64,000 nucleotides of DNA, taken from contig CAMRHE010000018.1 in assembly GCA_947044405.1 (NCBI GenBank), forward strand, positions 558,001 to 622,000. The letters are read 5' to 3'. The stretch comes from Leptodactylus fallax. Lineage: Eukaryota; Chordata; Amphibia; Anura; Leptodactylidae. The translations under genes were made by a program, and so were the position numbers. Below, in pieces: positions 1 through 11,690 of this stretch (within the stretch, counting starts at the first letter, position 1; each line of letters opens with the position of its first letter). The notes beneath the pieces were generated by a model. That model was given only the letters and a program-made list of their open reading frames with translations, did no database searches and was not told the origin of the DNA.

Positions 1-511
1 GCCAGGGGTTTTTTTTTTTTTTTTTTTTATCTGGCTGGGTTGCAAGATTAATGCCCACCTGGCTAAGTTACTGGCAGTGCAGTCGCTACCTTGCCACTTT
101 GTGGATTCTATTGAGTTTAACCAACTGATGGCAGCGCACAGTCTCCATGGAGAATACCTAGCCACCATTATTTCTTGTTGTCCCTGTTTGATGACCATCT
201 CTCCTTGTAAATGTCCATGTGAGGAAAGGTGCATCCTCAATACGTGGAGCATGAATTATTGGCAGTGGACAATACATTAGCTGTCATGGCCCACTGGAGC
301 ATTGCGGGCCACAGTCTAAAAGCACAGCAAGGCCCTGTGCTTTCCAGTATTGACATCAACTCACGGGTGCAGGGCAGGCACAGTTTCAACACCAAGCAGG
401 ACCAATCCAACTCCTCCACACAGGACCATTTCAACCCCCAACTTCACCAGGGCAAGACATTGGTTCCATTCCCCCTCCGTTGTTTCATGGTTGTAATGTG
501 AAGTGCACATT
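1..511. other. No gene recognised; starts with a T run
   Basis: A run of 20 T occupies 9-28. The rest is mixed-composition DNA with stops in every frame. The longest open stretches are about 90 codons and have no recognisable motif. It could be a worn transposon coding region, but I could not identify a family. Confidence 0.4.
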
Positions 512-870
512 GAGCTTTTTCAGCTGGCAAGCTAGGCAGTAGGTACACTGATAGTGTGCCCCAAAGTTTTCTTGAAATTATGTAATTTGTCACTCAGCAG
601 TTGATGCTGCATGGGAACCCATAGCAGCAGCAAACCACAGACACAATGATCACTTTTGGAAGATAGTCCAGCTTTTTCAGATGGCAGCCTTTTTCTTGAA
701 ATTCTGTCAATTGTTACTCCGCCAAAATGATGTTGATGTGGCATTTGCTCCCATACAGGGATAACCAGCAAGGTCAACCAGGTTCTTTTTTTTTTTCTTG
801 TTCTCAGGGTCATACAATCCTTTCCATTTCAAAAGGTATTCTAGCTTTTTCAGCTGGCAGGCACGTCTTC
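512..870. repeat. Degenerate tandem repeat, period about 157-172 bp
   Basis: The motif AGCTTTTTCAGCTGGCA occurs three times, near 513, 669 and 842, and the motif TTCTTGAAATT follows the first two. The three blocks are diverged. Origin unknown. Confidence 0.5.
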
Positions 871-1094
871 CTTTAGATTCCTCTTCCTTTTACTGTACTG
901 CTGCTAATGCTGGATGCTACTCCTAAACAGCTACCACCACTCAGGCAGGCATGTCCTGTGGCCTGGTCCACCATACCAGACTGTTGATATATTAAAAAAT
1001 AAATAAATATTATATTTGATTTCACATCTGTTCTCACTGGATAATCATTGGTGGCTTTTTTTTTCTATTCTTCATCACTTTTCAACATGGCTCA

Positions 1095-1397
1095 CAGTCA
1101 CAAATTTGTCTCCAAAATAACAATAGGCCTGTAGTACTTACAAGCCCTCAAAACGGCTAATTTTTCTACGAAACCAATGCTTTTTGCAATATAATGGCTA
1201 CGTGTGTCTATTGAAGGCTCCCAGGCTTGTCTGCCATTTACTTCTATTGTAGGCTGCTCTATGCAGCCTGCAATAGAAGTGCCAATATTTTACAATGCAT
1301 TGCAAAGCATTAGCATTGCAATGCAATGCATTAGTGATCAGATCCTCTGGGGTTCAAGACCCCTAGGGGTCTAGTAAATACAAAAAAAAAAAAAAAA
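1095..1397 (+). repeat. Interspersed repeat, copy 1, left part
   Basis: This segment has ATGCATT-rich DNA and then a CCTAGGGG-type palindrome (about 1350-1372) leading into an A-rich run. The same palindrome and A run recur at 20941-20998. The repeat continues at 3025 after the inserted Tc1 element. I treat it as a dispersed anuran repeat without a class assignment. Confidence 0.5.
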
Positions 1398-1399
1398 TA

Positions 1400-3022
1400 C
1401 AGTACAGACCAAAAGTTTGGACACACCTTCTCATTCCAAGAGTTTTCTGTATTTTCATGACTATAAAAATTGTAGATTCACACTGAAGGCATCAAAACTA
1501 TGAATTAACACATGTGGAATTATATACTTAACAAAAAAGTGTTAAACAACTGAAAATATGTCTTATATTCTAGGTTCTTCAAAGTAGCCACCTTTTGCTT
1601 TGACTACTGCTTTGCACACTCTTGGCATTCTCTTGATGAGCTTCAAGAGGTAGTCACCTGAAATGGTCTTCCAACAGTCTTGAAGGAGTTCCCAGAGATG
1701 CTTAGCACTTGTTGGCCCTTTTGCCTTCACTGCGGTCCAGCTCACCCCAAACCATCTCGATTGGGTTCAGGTCTGGCGACTGTGGAGGCCAGGTCATCTG
1801 GCGTAGCACCCCATCACTCTCCTTCTTGGTCAAATAGCCCTTACACAGTCTGGAGGTGTGTTGGGGGTCATTGTCCTGTTGAAAAATAAATGATGGTCCA
1901 ACTAAACGCAAACCGGATGGAATAGCATGCCGCTGCAAGATGCTGTGGTAACCATGCTGGTTCAGTATTCCTTCAATTTTGAATAAATCCCCAACAGTGT
2001 CACCAGCAAAGCACCCCCACACCATCACACCTCCTCCTCCATGCTTCACGGTGGGAACCAGGCATGTAGAGTCCATTCGTTCACCTTTTCTGCGTCGCAC
2101 AAAGACACGGTGGTTGGAACCAAAGATCTCAAATTTGGACTCATCAGACCAAAGCACAGATTTCCACAGGTCTAATGTCCATTCCTTGTGTTCTTTAGCC
2201 CAAACAAGTCTCTTCTGCTTGTTGCCTGTCCTTAGCAGTGGTTTCCTAGCAGCTATTTTACTATGAAGGCCTGCTGCACACAGTCTCCTCTTAACAGTTG
2301 TTGTAGAGATGTGTCTGCTGCTAGAACTCTGTATGGCATTGACCTGGTCTCTAATCTGAGCTGCTGTTAACCTGCGATTTCTGAGGCTAGTGACTTGGAT
2401 GAACTGATCCTCCGCAGCAGAGGTGACTCTTGGTGTTCCTTTCCTGGGGCGGTCCTCATGTGAGCCAGTTTCTTTGTAGCGCTTGATGGTTTTGGCCACT
2501 GCACTTGGGGACACTTTCAAAGTTTTCCCAATTTTTCGGACTGACTGACCTTCATTTCTTAAAGTAATGATGGCCACTCATTTTTCTTTACTTAGCTGCT
2601 TTTTTCTTGCCATAATGCAAATTCTAACACTCCATTCAGTAGGGCTATCAGCTGTGTATCCACCTGACTTCTGAACACCACAACTGATGGTCCCAACCCC
2701 ATTTATAAGAAATCCCACTTATTAAACCTGACAGGGCACACCTGTGAAGTGAAAACCATTTCAGGTGACTACCTCTTGAAGCTCATCAAGAGAATGCCAA
2801 GAGTGTGCAAAGCAGTAATCAAAGCAAAAGGTGGCTACTTTGAAGAACCTAGAATATAAGACATATATTCAGTTGTTTCACACTTTTTTGTTAAGTATAT
2901 AATTCCACATGTGTTAATTCATAGTTTTGATGCCTTCAATGTGAATCTACAATTTTTATAGTCATGAAAATACAGAAAACTCTTGGAATGAGAAGGTGTG
3001 TCCAAACTTTTGGTCTGTACTG
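1400..3022 (-). mobile_element. Tc1/mariner element, DD38E type, copy A1
   Basis: A complete Tc1-type element of 1623 bp, bounded by TA at 1398-1399 and 3023-3024. The two inverted arms are 1400-1667 and 2755-3022, 268 bp each, starting CAGTACAGACC and differing by only a few bases. Such arms are long for the superfamily. They are long enough that the left arm includes the last ~100 bp of transposase coding sequence, so that coding tail is present a second time in the right arm. The element sits in an A/TA-rich tract of an older dispersed repeat. Its transposase is on the minus strand and is broken. Copy A2 is at 14113-14656. Confidence 0.93.
1563..2613 (-). pseudogene. Tc1 transposase (DD38E), broken by a stop and a frameshift
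   Basis: Tc1/mariner transposases cut and paste the element by DDE chemistry in the nucleus. The start ATG is at 2613. Codon 12 is TGA (2578-2580). A long open stretch then contains the paired helix-turn-helix region, WSDES (first D), FQQDND (second D) and SPDLNPIE (E). There are 38 residues between the second D and the E, where classic Tc1 has 34, so it fits the DD38E (Intruder-like) branch. Near 1735 the frame shifts; copy A2 has two extra bases (AG) there, so a 2-bp loss is the simplest cause. The C-terminal frame then ends in EEPRI and TAA at 1563-1565. The copy cannot make active protein, but the catalytic residues survive. Confidence 0.92.
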
Positions 3023-3024
3023 TA

Positions 3025-3655
3025 TATATATTAAAATTCAAATCACCCCCCTTTCCCTAAAACACATATAAAAGTACTTAAATACTGTGAAACACATACA
3101 CATTAGGTATCCCTGTGTCCGAAAACACCAGGTCTACAAATCTATAATAATATTTTTCCCATATGGTGAACACTGTAGCAGGAAAGAGGAAAAAAAAAAA
3201 AAAAAAAAAATCAAAAGTGCCGAACCGCCATTTTTTCACTGTATTTGTTATCCCTGGAATCGTACCGAAATAGAATACAGGTGACATGTCATTTTGGCTG
3301 AACAGTGAATGCCATAAAAACGAAGCTGATAAGAAAGTCACACAAATGCACTTTTTCTCCAATTCCTCCCAATTCTGAATTTTTTACCAGCTTCCCAGTA
3401 CATTGTATAGAATAATAAATGGTACCATTATGAAGAACAACTCATCCCACAAACATGAAGCCCTCATATGGCTCTGTGAACGGAAAAGTAAAAAAAAAAA
3501 AAAAGTTATGGGGTTTGGGAGGCAGGGAGTCAAAAATGAAAGTTGGAGTTTGTATCCTCTGCTTACCATTCCTTTTTCCATAGATATACATGTCACTTTC
3601 ACTGTGACATAACATCGGCTGTGTAAATTGGATAGATGAGTCCCTAAGAGCCATG
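3025..3655 (+). repeat. Interspersed repeat, copy 1, right part
   Basis: This matches 14690-15710 over several blocks, for example ACACATACACATTAGGTA, TGACATGTCATTTTGGCTG (with one gap) and CCAGCTTCCCAGTACATTG. A runs lie at about 3190-3210 and 3490-3505. Short open frames here are not genes. Confidence 0.65.
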
Positions 3656-5229
3656 AATGTGTTCTACACTATGTTTTAAGCTAACCTAAGGTGTAGTTCA
3701 TGCTGAATTTGTTCGACCCAAAAAGAATCTTGTGCAAAAGTTTTTTCAGGGTGCAGAAAAATGCTGCAGAGAAAGATTGCTTTAATAGTTTTATTTTTGT
3801 CTCTCAATGTAATCCCTGACAGCCTACAGTAGATGATGCTGAAATCAAGTCTCTGTGGGAGCCATACCATCACTTCTGGAACTCGTCCTCCAAAGGGTGG
3901 GCACATCAAATATTGATTTGATTTAGATTTCTCTTTTCTTCACTCACTTCATGGTGACATATTCCCTTTAATAATGCCACTTAATATTAGATTTAAATCA
4001 AGATATGAATTTACCATTTCTAGCTGCATGTAATTTAAGCCTATGAGGTCATGACTGTAGCATTGTTAAACTCTGCTGTAGGTTATTATATAGTACACAT
4101 TAACCATTGGCAGATTTAGGGTTACATGGTGACCACAGTTGAGAGCACAATGTGTGACTTCACACACGCTTATGGGCTGCTATGTCACAAGGCATAATTC
4201 ATCTTCTCGCCCTTTATACAGAAGCCAAAACATAATTCTGACACAGATTACTGATTTTTATGTCTCAATACATTATTTTTCATTTATTCAACTGACAACA
4301 AAGCTGTAAAAGTGGCATTGACTGCTTTAGACAATCAATCATATTTTGTGTAAGTCTACTATTGAAAACTAATGCTGCAACCAAGTGAAGTGGTGTCAGA
4401 TTATTGCGCTTTGGCACAAAGGTAAAGATGACAAAATGCACCCCTAGTTCCTCTTTTTTTTGGCATTACAGAGTGATTTTATTAGATCAGAGAAGTCATT
4501 GGCATTCACACACTATATAATATCAGCATTGAGTCAGTTTTCACTCTGGGCACCCCTGCCAATCAGCCGGATGAGGCGACTGTGGTGCTCGTACAAGCCC
4601 TGCAGCCTCTACAGTACATCAGGTTACAGGCTGGTTCATATTTAACATGTTACATGTACTAAATTAATTGAAATGATGTTTGGGGTTAGGAATGAATTCC
4701 CTAACATAAGGTATTTGGTGATGCCTCATAAAGGTTTTATATTGCCTTCCCCTGGATCAATACGTGGGATTATAGGTTGTACAAACTGTAGTACCCACAT
4801 CTCCTTTCAACCTTACTGTGTTACTTTGTATAAATATTTTTAGTGATCAGAGCCCTATTTCTATCATATACATATCAAAATACTCTGTTGCTTATAAGTC
4901 TAGTCACCCTGCTGAATTCAGTGTTATGCATAAGCATTCCTTAGACCAGGTTTTTATTGTGCCAATTGATAGCATAGTAAGGCTGGGTTTACAAGTTACT
5001 CAAGTGTGCCTGCATGGATGAACCTAGTCTCTCTCCTGAGGAACACTATAGAATGCCTCCCCCCCCAAAAAAATAAAAATAAATAAACCTGATTTTACAT
5101 ATTACTAGCTTCACACAATAATCAAACACAGTAAGCTATAAAACCCATGACTCCGAGTCAAACACACTTTCACATTTTTGCAACTATGCTTGAGGTTGCA
5201 GTGCGACTCCTTTCAGCGACATAAGTTGA
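3656..5229. other. No gene recognised
   Basis: AT-rich intergenic DNA with many stops. The stretch 4440-4660 resembles worn MITE sequence, but its ends cannot be placed. Confidence 0.4.
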
Positions 5230-5412
5230 CAGGCCCCACTAACTGAAATTTTAGGCCATCCCACATTTGCAGATAAAAAAATCCTCATATCTGGCCCACA
5301 CACAGTATACCACCCCGATTACTGGCCCCCACACAATATACTTTCCATTTAACAGCCCTAACACATAATAGTGCTCTCTTTTTGGTCCCCACACAGTATG
5401 TTGTACTTTATA
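5230..5412. repeat. Worn CCCCACACAGTATA-type tandem repeat
   Basis: Several degenerate units of the form GGCCCCCACACAATATA occur here. They resemble the 31-bp minisatellite units at 30.3, 32.3, 52.4 and 58.9 kb and may be an old remnant of the same element type. Confidence 0.4.
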
Positions 5413-5418
5413 CATTAT

Positions 5419-5640
5419 ATTATTAGGTGAACGAAAGGATTTGGATCAAACTGGACTCGACCAGAATTGCTTACAATTTCTCAACTGGAACCTGAAACTA
5501 TTGTGGTTCGTCGCCCACAAAACACTATTATACTCTTGGGTCTTCTAAGGCCCATTGCAGAAAAAACGCTTTTTCAAATAATAATAAATAAATAATAATA
5601 ATAGTCCGTTAATAGTCCCACAATGGGGAAATTCAGTGTG
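5419..5640. repeat. Fragment with TTATACTCTTGGGTCTTC
   Basis: The block CGCCCACAAAACACTATTATACTC is shared in worn form with 55020-55070, where it reads ACCCACGAAAAACTATTATA. It is followed by ATAATAATAAATAAAT low complexity at about 5577-5602. Probably a fragment of a dispersed element. Confidence 0.45.
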
Positions 5641-6681
5641 TTACAGCAGCAAAGATAAGCAGATACAAATACAACATGAACAGGAATGTTTGATGTTTCC
5701 ATTTTTGAGAATCGCAGTCAATTATACCTGCAGAAACGCTGGCATTTTCCGCTGTGTTTTTTAGCTAAGTTTCACTACATGGGGCCATGGCCTAACATTA
5801 TTTTCCCCTCTTTCAACAGGCATTTTTTTTTCCCATAGTGTGAGGAAATATAAATTAAAAAAAAAAAAAAGTTAATATGCTAGAAAAAAAGTGATTTATT
5901 TATGCTATTGTTTAGAAATATTACCCAAGGTTGGAAATCTTGACAGCCTAGTATTTAGTTGTACTAAAATGTCATTGTATTACGTTTATGAATTATATAT
6001 AAATTTACACAAATTTTTCAATTAAAAGAGTGATCCTTCAAAAGAGGTTGGCATCAGACATGATGTCTATGCAGAACAAAAGTGTATGTCAATCTAGATG
6101 TTTTACGTCTTCCATTATGATCAATTAAAGTCCCCTGGCAGAACAGTATGTCAGTTTATCTGCAGCTACAAAACAAGCATAGCTCATGTGACAACAGATT
6201 GAAATTCATAGATTTTCTGAGCACAGACATTGAAAAATATAGAGTTGATCTTATAAAAAAATATCTTGGATTTGGACAACATCTGCTATAAGGTCTGTTT
6301 TCATATTCGAACAGCACTAGAAAACTAACAAAACTAGAATGATCCAGCAGCCTGGCCAAGTGTTCTAACAATCAGATCTTATACAACTTGCACACCTACA
6401 TGGAGTTGTCTAAACTAAGGTGGGAAGCACAATATATTTTTCGGCATGACTAGATGGGCTATTAATAGATACAACATGTAGTAAATCATTATGGATCATC
6501 AGCAACTAAATGGAAACATCAGTTTATCTATATACATTGTTGACAGAATAGTGTAGACATTAACCCCTTAATGGTCAGGTCTGAAACGCTTTAATGACCA
6601 GAAACATTACAGTGTTTTGCGGATGTGTTGTTTTGATGGCGCAAAATTGTTTAATCGTTGGACTACATTAATACCCTTTAG
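5641..6681. other. No gene recognised
   Basis: AT-rich sequence with A or T runs (5858-5870, 5884-5890) and no convincing coding stretch, splice-site pair or element terminus. Confidence 0.4.
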
Positions 6682-6936
6682 TCTAAGGCCCTGCGTAGCT
6701 AATAAAAAATGCATTGCGTTTTTTTTTCCCCCCCGCAGTATTTTTCATTGCATTTTCCACTTCGGACTTTCTGCTCGTATTATACCTATACGGAAAACGA
6801 CAGTGTTTCTGCAGGTATAATTGACATGCTGTGATTGAAGTTTTCCGCAGCGGATTTTTTTTCTGCAAATGTGTGGATGGGATTTTCCAGAATCGCATCC
6901 ACTTTACAGAATCGCAACGCGGGGCTTCAGTCTTAG
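6682..6936 (-). mobile_element. MITE family M1 copy
   Basis: M1 elements carry ends like TAAGGCCCCACGTAGC and an interior with ATTATACCTATAGGAAA...GTATAATTGACATGCTG. This copy has CTAAGGCCCTGCGTAGC at the left and CGCGGGGCTTCAGTCTTA at the right. Other M1 copies lie at 9745, 11691, 13708, 16822, 35411, 35642, 37077 and 61894. Confidence 0.7.
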
Positions 6937-7278
6937 AGAGGTTTTTTTTATTATTTATTTTTATTCTATTGAGGGTAAACTATACCAAGAGTAGAAGACA
7001 ATTTTCTAAATTAAGGTGGGAAGCGCAATATTTTTCCCGGAATGACTAGATGGACTATTTATTAACAGGTCCAACATCTAGATAGTAAATGATTACGGAT
7101 CATGGGAATGATAACTAAACGTAAACATTAATTTATCTATATACCCTGTTACATTATGCTTTATATACAGGCATACAAATCATTTGCACAAAATGCCCAA
7201 TAATGACAATATCCTGCATTAGTGGGAAATGGGGTAGGAATCTAGCCAAAAATCAAGTTTTGTACTGTTTGGTATGCC
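6937..7278. other. No gene recognised
   Basis: AT-rich DNA; the ATTCTATTGAGGGTAAACTATACC stretch recurs in similar form near 12056 and probably belongs to an old repeat. Confidence 0.35.
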
Positions 7279-7712
7279 TTAGGGTTCACACTACCGTTGT
7301 ATATTCGTTATGATAGTGTCCGTTAAAAAAAACCCAAAAACCCCACACATGACACATTAGCATCAGTTATTGTCCATTTTTATACAGTCCGTTTTTTTGT
7401 TTCTGCTTTGCGAGCATGGGCAGAAAAAAAAATGGACAGTAATAACGAACAGTATAATGGACGCCCGTCCGTTACCCATAGACTATAATGTTAAAAAAAT
7501 AACGGACACTTGATGTCTGTCATTTTTCACTGACACCAAAATCCTGCAACCCGGATTTTTGTGTCGGAGAAAAAAAATAACAGACATGTGACGGATTTGG
7601 TGTAAGCGGACACTAATGGAGACCAGATAAAATCCCATTGATATCAATGGAATTTTTAACAGATTTGTGATGATTCTGCTAGTGTCCATTGCTAGTGTGA
7701 ACGGCCCCTTAA
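7279..7712. mobile_element. MITE ending in AGGGTTCACACTA
   Basis: The ends are inverted: AGGGTTCACACTACCGTT at 7281-7298 and GCTAGTGTGAACGGCCCC at 7691-7708, bordered by TTA on the left and TTAA on the right. The interior repeats CGGACA/TGTCCG motifs. No coding capacity. It directly abuts the Tc1 element starting at 7713. Confidence 0.65.
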
Positions 7713-9126
7713 CAGTCAATGAAAAGTTTGGGCACCCCTATAATCTTAATCATTTTAGTCTAAATATTGGGTGTTGCAACAGCCATTCAATTGATATATC
7801 TAATAACTGATGGACACAGTAATATTTCAGGATTGAAATGAGGTTTATTGTACTAACAGAAAATGTGCAATATGCATTAAACCAAAATTTGACCGGTGCA
7901 AAAATTTGGGTACCCTATCATTTATTGATTTGAATACTCCTAACTACACTGACTACTGAAGCACAAAAGGTTTGTAACCCACTGAGCTTGAACCATAGCC
8001 AGGTGTATCCAACATGAGAAAAGGTATTAAGGTGGCCAATTGCAAGTGCTCCATGAATCTCCCTGAAGAGTGGCACATGGGCTCCTCAAAACAACCCAAA
8101 TGATCTGAAAACAAAGATTGTCAACAAGGCAGGGGAAGGATACAAAAGTGTCCAGAGATTTAACCTGTCAGCCACGTGAGGAACATAGTAAGGAAATGGA
8201 AGACCACAGGGACAGCGTAAGCCCAAAGTGGCAGGCCAAGAAAATACAGAAAGGCAGAGAAGAAGAAGGTGAGAACAGCAAGGACAACCACAGACCACCC
8301 CAAAGAGCTGCAGCACACGCTGCAGATGGGCACGTGCACGGTCAACAAACAGCACACGCACAAGGGAAGCGAGGGAGAGTGAGCAAAAGAAGCCGCGAAA
8401 GCACGCCACAAACAGAGTCACCTGAGGTATGCAAAAGCACAGGACAAGCCAGCTCATTTTGGAAGAAGGTCCTGTGGACTGATGAAACAAAGATTGAGTT
8501 GTTTGGTCAACAAAAGGCGACGCAGGCGCAAAAAACACAGCATCCAAGAAAACACGCACCCACGAAAAGGTGGAGGTCCACAGCGGGGCGGGGCCAATGC
8601 CGGCACCGGGAACGAAAGTGAAGGTCACAGGATCAACCAGACAGCAGATTCGAGAATAATGTACAAGAATCAGGACGAGAAGACGCCGGGGAGGATACAG
8701 CAAGACAAGATCCAAAACACAGCCCAAACACCAGGCACAGCAGAGGAACAAACAAGCTGGAATGGCCATCCCAGCCCCAGACCGAATACATGAACATCTG
8801 TGGGATAATGAAGCGGCGCCAGCCGGCGACCACAAACACTGAACTGGAATGTTTGAAAGGGAGGCAAAAAACCCACCAGGACCAGGCTGTTAAAAGCTAC
8901 AGGGCGCGAGGCTGTTATTTTGCAAAAGGGGTCCTAATTTTGTCACTTCTGTGAGGTGCCCTCTTGCACCGGTCATTTTGGTTAAGCATTGCACATTTTC
9001 TGTTAGCCATAACCTCTTTCATCCTGAATTTCTGTGTCCATCAGTTATTAGTTTCAAATTGTGGCTGTTGCAACCCAATTTTGCTAAAAATGTTAAGTTA
9101 TAGGGTGCCCAAACTTTTCTTGACTG
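7713..9126 (+). mobile_element. Tc1/mariner element with T-depleted centre, copy B
   Basis: The left end is CAGTCAATGAAAAGTTTGGG and the right end CCCAAACTTTTCTTGACTG, inverted and TA-associated. A second pair of inverted blocks lies just inside (AAATGTGCAATATGCATTAA near 7860 and AAGCATTGCACATTTTC near 8984). The transposase region lies between about 8160 and 8940 on the + strand. Its base composition is extreme: 62 T in 660 bases (8221-8880, my count), about 9%, against well over 30% in the flanks. The pattern fits deletion of T residues from an ordinary Tc1 coding region rather than substitution. Confidence 0.9.
8110..8940 (+). pseudogene. Tc1 transposase remnant with systematic T loss
   Basis: The only well-preserved block is at about 8456-8508, which reads FWKKVLWTDETKIELFG: the first catalytic Asp region of Tc1 transposases. 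Upstream, the frame gives basic and Gln/Arg-rich residues unlike the family. Downstream, GGTGGAGG and CCAATGCCGGCACCGGGAA match what a Tc1 gene has for GGGS..MxWG and the following residues, but with the T bases between them missing. Because all three stop codons contain T, and their reverse complements do too, both strands stay open by accident (for example 8086-8835 minus). None of these frames is a real gene. Confidence 0.85.
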
Positions 9127-9744
9127 TATTTACACATAGAAGCACTTTGTACAAACAGTGGAATCAGATAGAATATTCTTCCATATTTCATGGGAACTCT
9201 GTATAAAAAGGCTCTGTATACTGCCATACCTGCCAACAGTTCCAGTCCCACAAATTAGACCAAAAAAGTGGCAGGTTATATGATATTTGGTGTTTAAAGG
9301 TTGCACTTCTAGGCAGTATGAGGCATTCCTGAATAGAGCAGGAACGTAGCTTAAAACATTTCACCATAGCACCAATATGCATGGAACTACTGAGATAAAG
9401 TACAGTGTTCTCTGATAACTGTAAATCCTAATAGGGCATCAGCAAAATTCTAAATTTAGCATTCAATATGAAAACATCTTAGTATAGAACTTTAAATTGA
9501 TGCAATATAAAAGAAAGTGCCAAACAATATTTTATATTTAGGATAATGCTGACTACCCCTAATATTTTACCTACCACTGCTGGTGTCTATCCTTATGCAG
9601 CAATCTAATAAAGCTTGCACATGCTAGGACTACCCAAACAGCAGTAGCCATAGGTTGACCATCAATCTGTACAAGATCTCCTTCTTGGATTATACTTTGT
9701 AAATGAAATGAGAAGTGGGCAGAGTATCTGAAAGCCACTTAGGG
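9127..9744. other. No gene recognised
   Basis: AT-rich, with no element ends or coding stretch that I can support. Confidence 0.4.
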
Positions 9745-10042
9745 TTAAAGCCCCACGTAGCAAAGCACAGCTAAAAAACACTGCATGGAAAAGACCATAG
9801 TGGAAACACATCTTGTTTTTTTCTGCAGAGTTTTCCTCTGCGGACTTTCTGCTTCAATTATACCTATATGGAAAATGCCAGAGTTTCCTTACGTATAATT
9901 GACATGCTGGGAATTACAAAAATGCAATGTTTTTTGAAATCGCAGCATGTCTGCTGCGGATATTTTTCTGCAATGTGTGGATAGTATTAGCCAAGATCCC
10001 ACCCACTTTGCGGGTACTGCGGCGTTAACTCCTCGTGGGGTC
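9745..10042 (+). mobile_element. MITE family M1 copy
   Basis: It begins TTAAAGCCCCACGTAGC and contains the M1 interior (TTCTGCTTCAATTATACC, then GTATAATTGACATGCTG). The right end around CTCCTCGTGGGGTCC is worn. TTAA at the left border suits a TTAA target. Confidence 0.7.
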
Positions 10043-10900
10043 CCCCACCTAATGATTTTTTAGTCTCATCTTAACCACGAACCTGTTCTGCACTGTTCAT
10101 TTCCACGGCTAAACTAGAATAAAACCAGATGATTCATGGATGGAACATCACAATGTTGTTGCTCTCAGTAGTTGAAGTGGGTTACACATTGCAGTTTGCA
10201 TCTAGATTTAGGTACCAGCAAATGGGCACCTGCTGTGCTAACGCTTTATATAGATCATATCAACTCTTCAGTAATCAATGGATCGCTGCTGTAACTTGGC
10301 ACATAGGCTCCCCGTGACTTTCGCTACCTGCCACACATAGCTGTTCAATCCCTCTAACTACTGTACATTTCTTTTTTTTTTTTTTTTTTATTTCAATTGA
10401 AATGAACAGTGAGAACATAAAAAATCTGCTGCATGATAGACACAAAGATCAATGTACAGCTATTACACCATTACTGAGCTGTAAATAGAACTTATTAATA
10501 GTAATAAGTTTCCAACCAGGGCTCCCAAGCTGCTGGTCAGGGGTGACCCAAAAAACAGCAGCAAGAGCTTTCTGGTTACCTTATAAATGGCTATAAACTA
10601 ATTTCTGCCTCAGATTCTCAGCATTGTGCCAGGTAAAGCAGGCAGCAAATGAATAAATGTCTGTAACCCCAGTGACCCAGGGCCGTAATTAAGTCAGTCA
10701 ATATCCCTGGGAGCCTAGGGAAGAAAAAGGGTTAATGTTGCATACCTTGTATGTTACCCATCCTTCCAGGACGCAGTACTGCCCCTGTCACAGGAAGAAT
10801 GAGACTAGAAAAGACAAATACCCCGACATACAGACTGCTCCCCTTGCCCCACTGTTACACAGACTGTTCCCTATATTCCCATTTCTCTCACAGGCTCCTC
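10043..10900. other. No gene recognised
   Basis: Contains a T run at 10371-10390. The CCTGTCACAGGAAGAATGAG region has no recognised function. The last 8 bp, GGCTCCTC, could be the target duplication of the hAT element starting at 10901. Confidence 0.35.
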
Positions 10901-11690
10901 CAGAGGCGTAGCTAGGGGTTCAGCACAGGGGGGGGGGGGGGGCGAACATGTCCAAGTTGGTCCCCAACTTAGGTATCACGATATCACTATACGGTGACCG
11001 TATAGTGGTAGAAAGCAGCTGTACACAAGGCTCTGCAGATGATTTAGGTTAATACAATGCAGTAACATTTAGTGACTTACAGGTGATGTCTCTGACTAAT
11101 TGTTCATATTCCCCGTCTTTCATCGGACCGCCATGACCACTTCTTTCAATCTCTGTAAAGTTTGCAGCACATACATCTTTGGCTCCTCACTTTTCCAGGC
11201 ATCTGACCCACATTGTCCTCACCTGCACATCCATTCTAATGCTACCCCCAATTATAAAATATATAATACAACCACCAATAATGAAAATTACCCCCAAGTG
11301 CATCTTTAAATTAATAACTTCCCTGTACACCCCCTGTAAATAGTGTCCCTTATTAATATTGCCCCAAATGTTTCCTAATTAAAAGGTAAAAAAAAAAAAA
11401 AAAAAATGATTAGTTGGGTTCCAATACCCGGGAACCCCAGGATCAGCTGTTTGAATGGACCGGTGGTACCTGTGTAAGCGCCGTGACCCCTTCTCTGTTT
11501 ACATAGTGTCATTCATTTCATAGCAGCCATGTAATGTAACTACAGCCTCGTCCTATACACATCTATGTGACAAGGCTGGAATTATATCACAGACACTATA
11601 AACAGACAGCGTGCGATATAAAAAGGTATCATAGCCCCTTCATACAGCTGGTCAGTGGGGATTCACTTATCTCTTATTGATGATCTATTT
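10901..11690 (+). mobile_element. hAT element, left part only
   Basis: It starts CAGAGGCGTAGCTAGGGG, a typical hAT terminus, followed by a G run. From about 11060 to 11620 it matches the left half of hAT copy A (about 29690-30260) block by block: GTGACTTACAGGTGA, GACCGCCATGACCACTTCTT, ACATCTTTGGCTCCTCACTT, AATTATAAAATATAT, GTGTAAGCGCCGTGACC. The minisatellite and right end are missing; the copy stops where an M1 MITE begins. Short frames inside are not genes. Confidence 0.75.

Noticed and set aside
1..500. Possible hAT or BED-type transposase remnant
   Set aside because: No conserved motif could be read in any frame; left unassigned.
8118..8621. 167-codon basic protein
   Set aside because: Frame opened by loss of T in a Tc1 transposase remnant; only the WTDET block is family-like.
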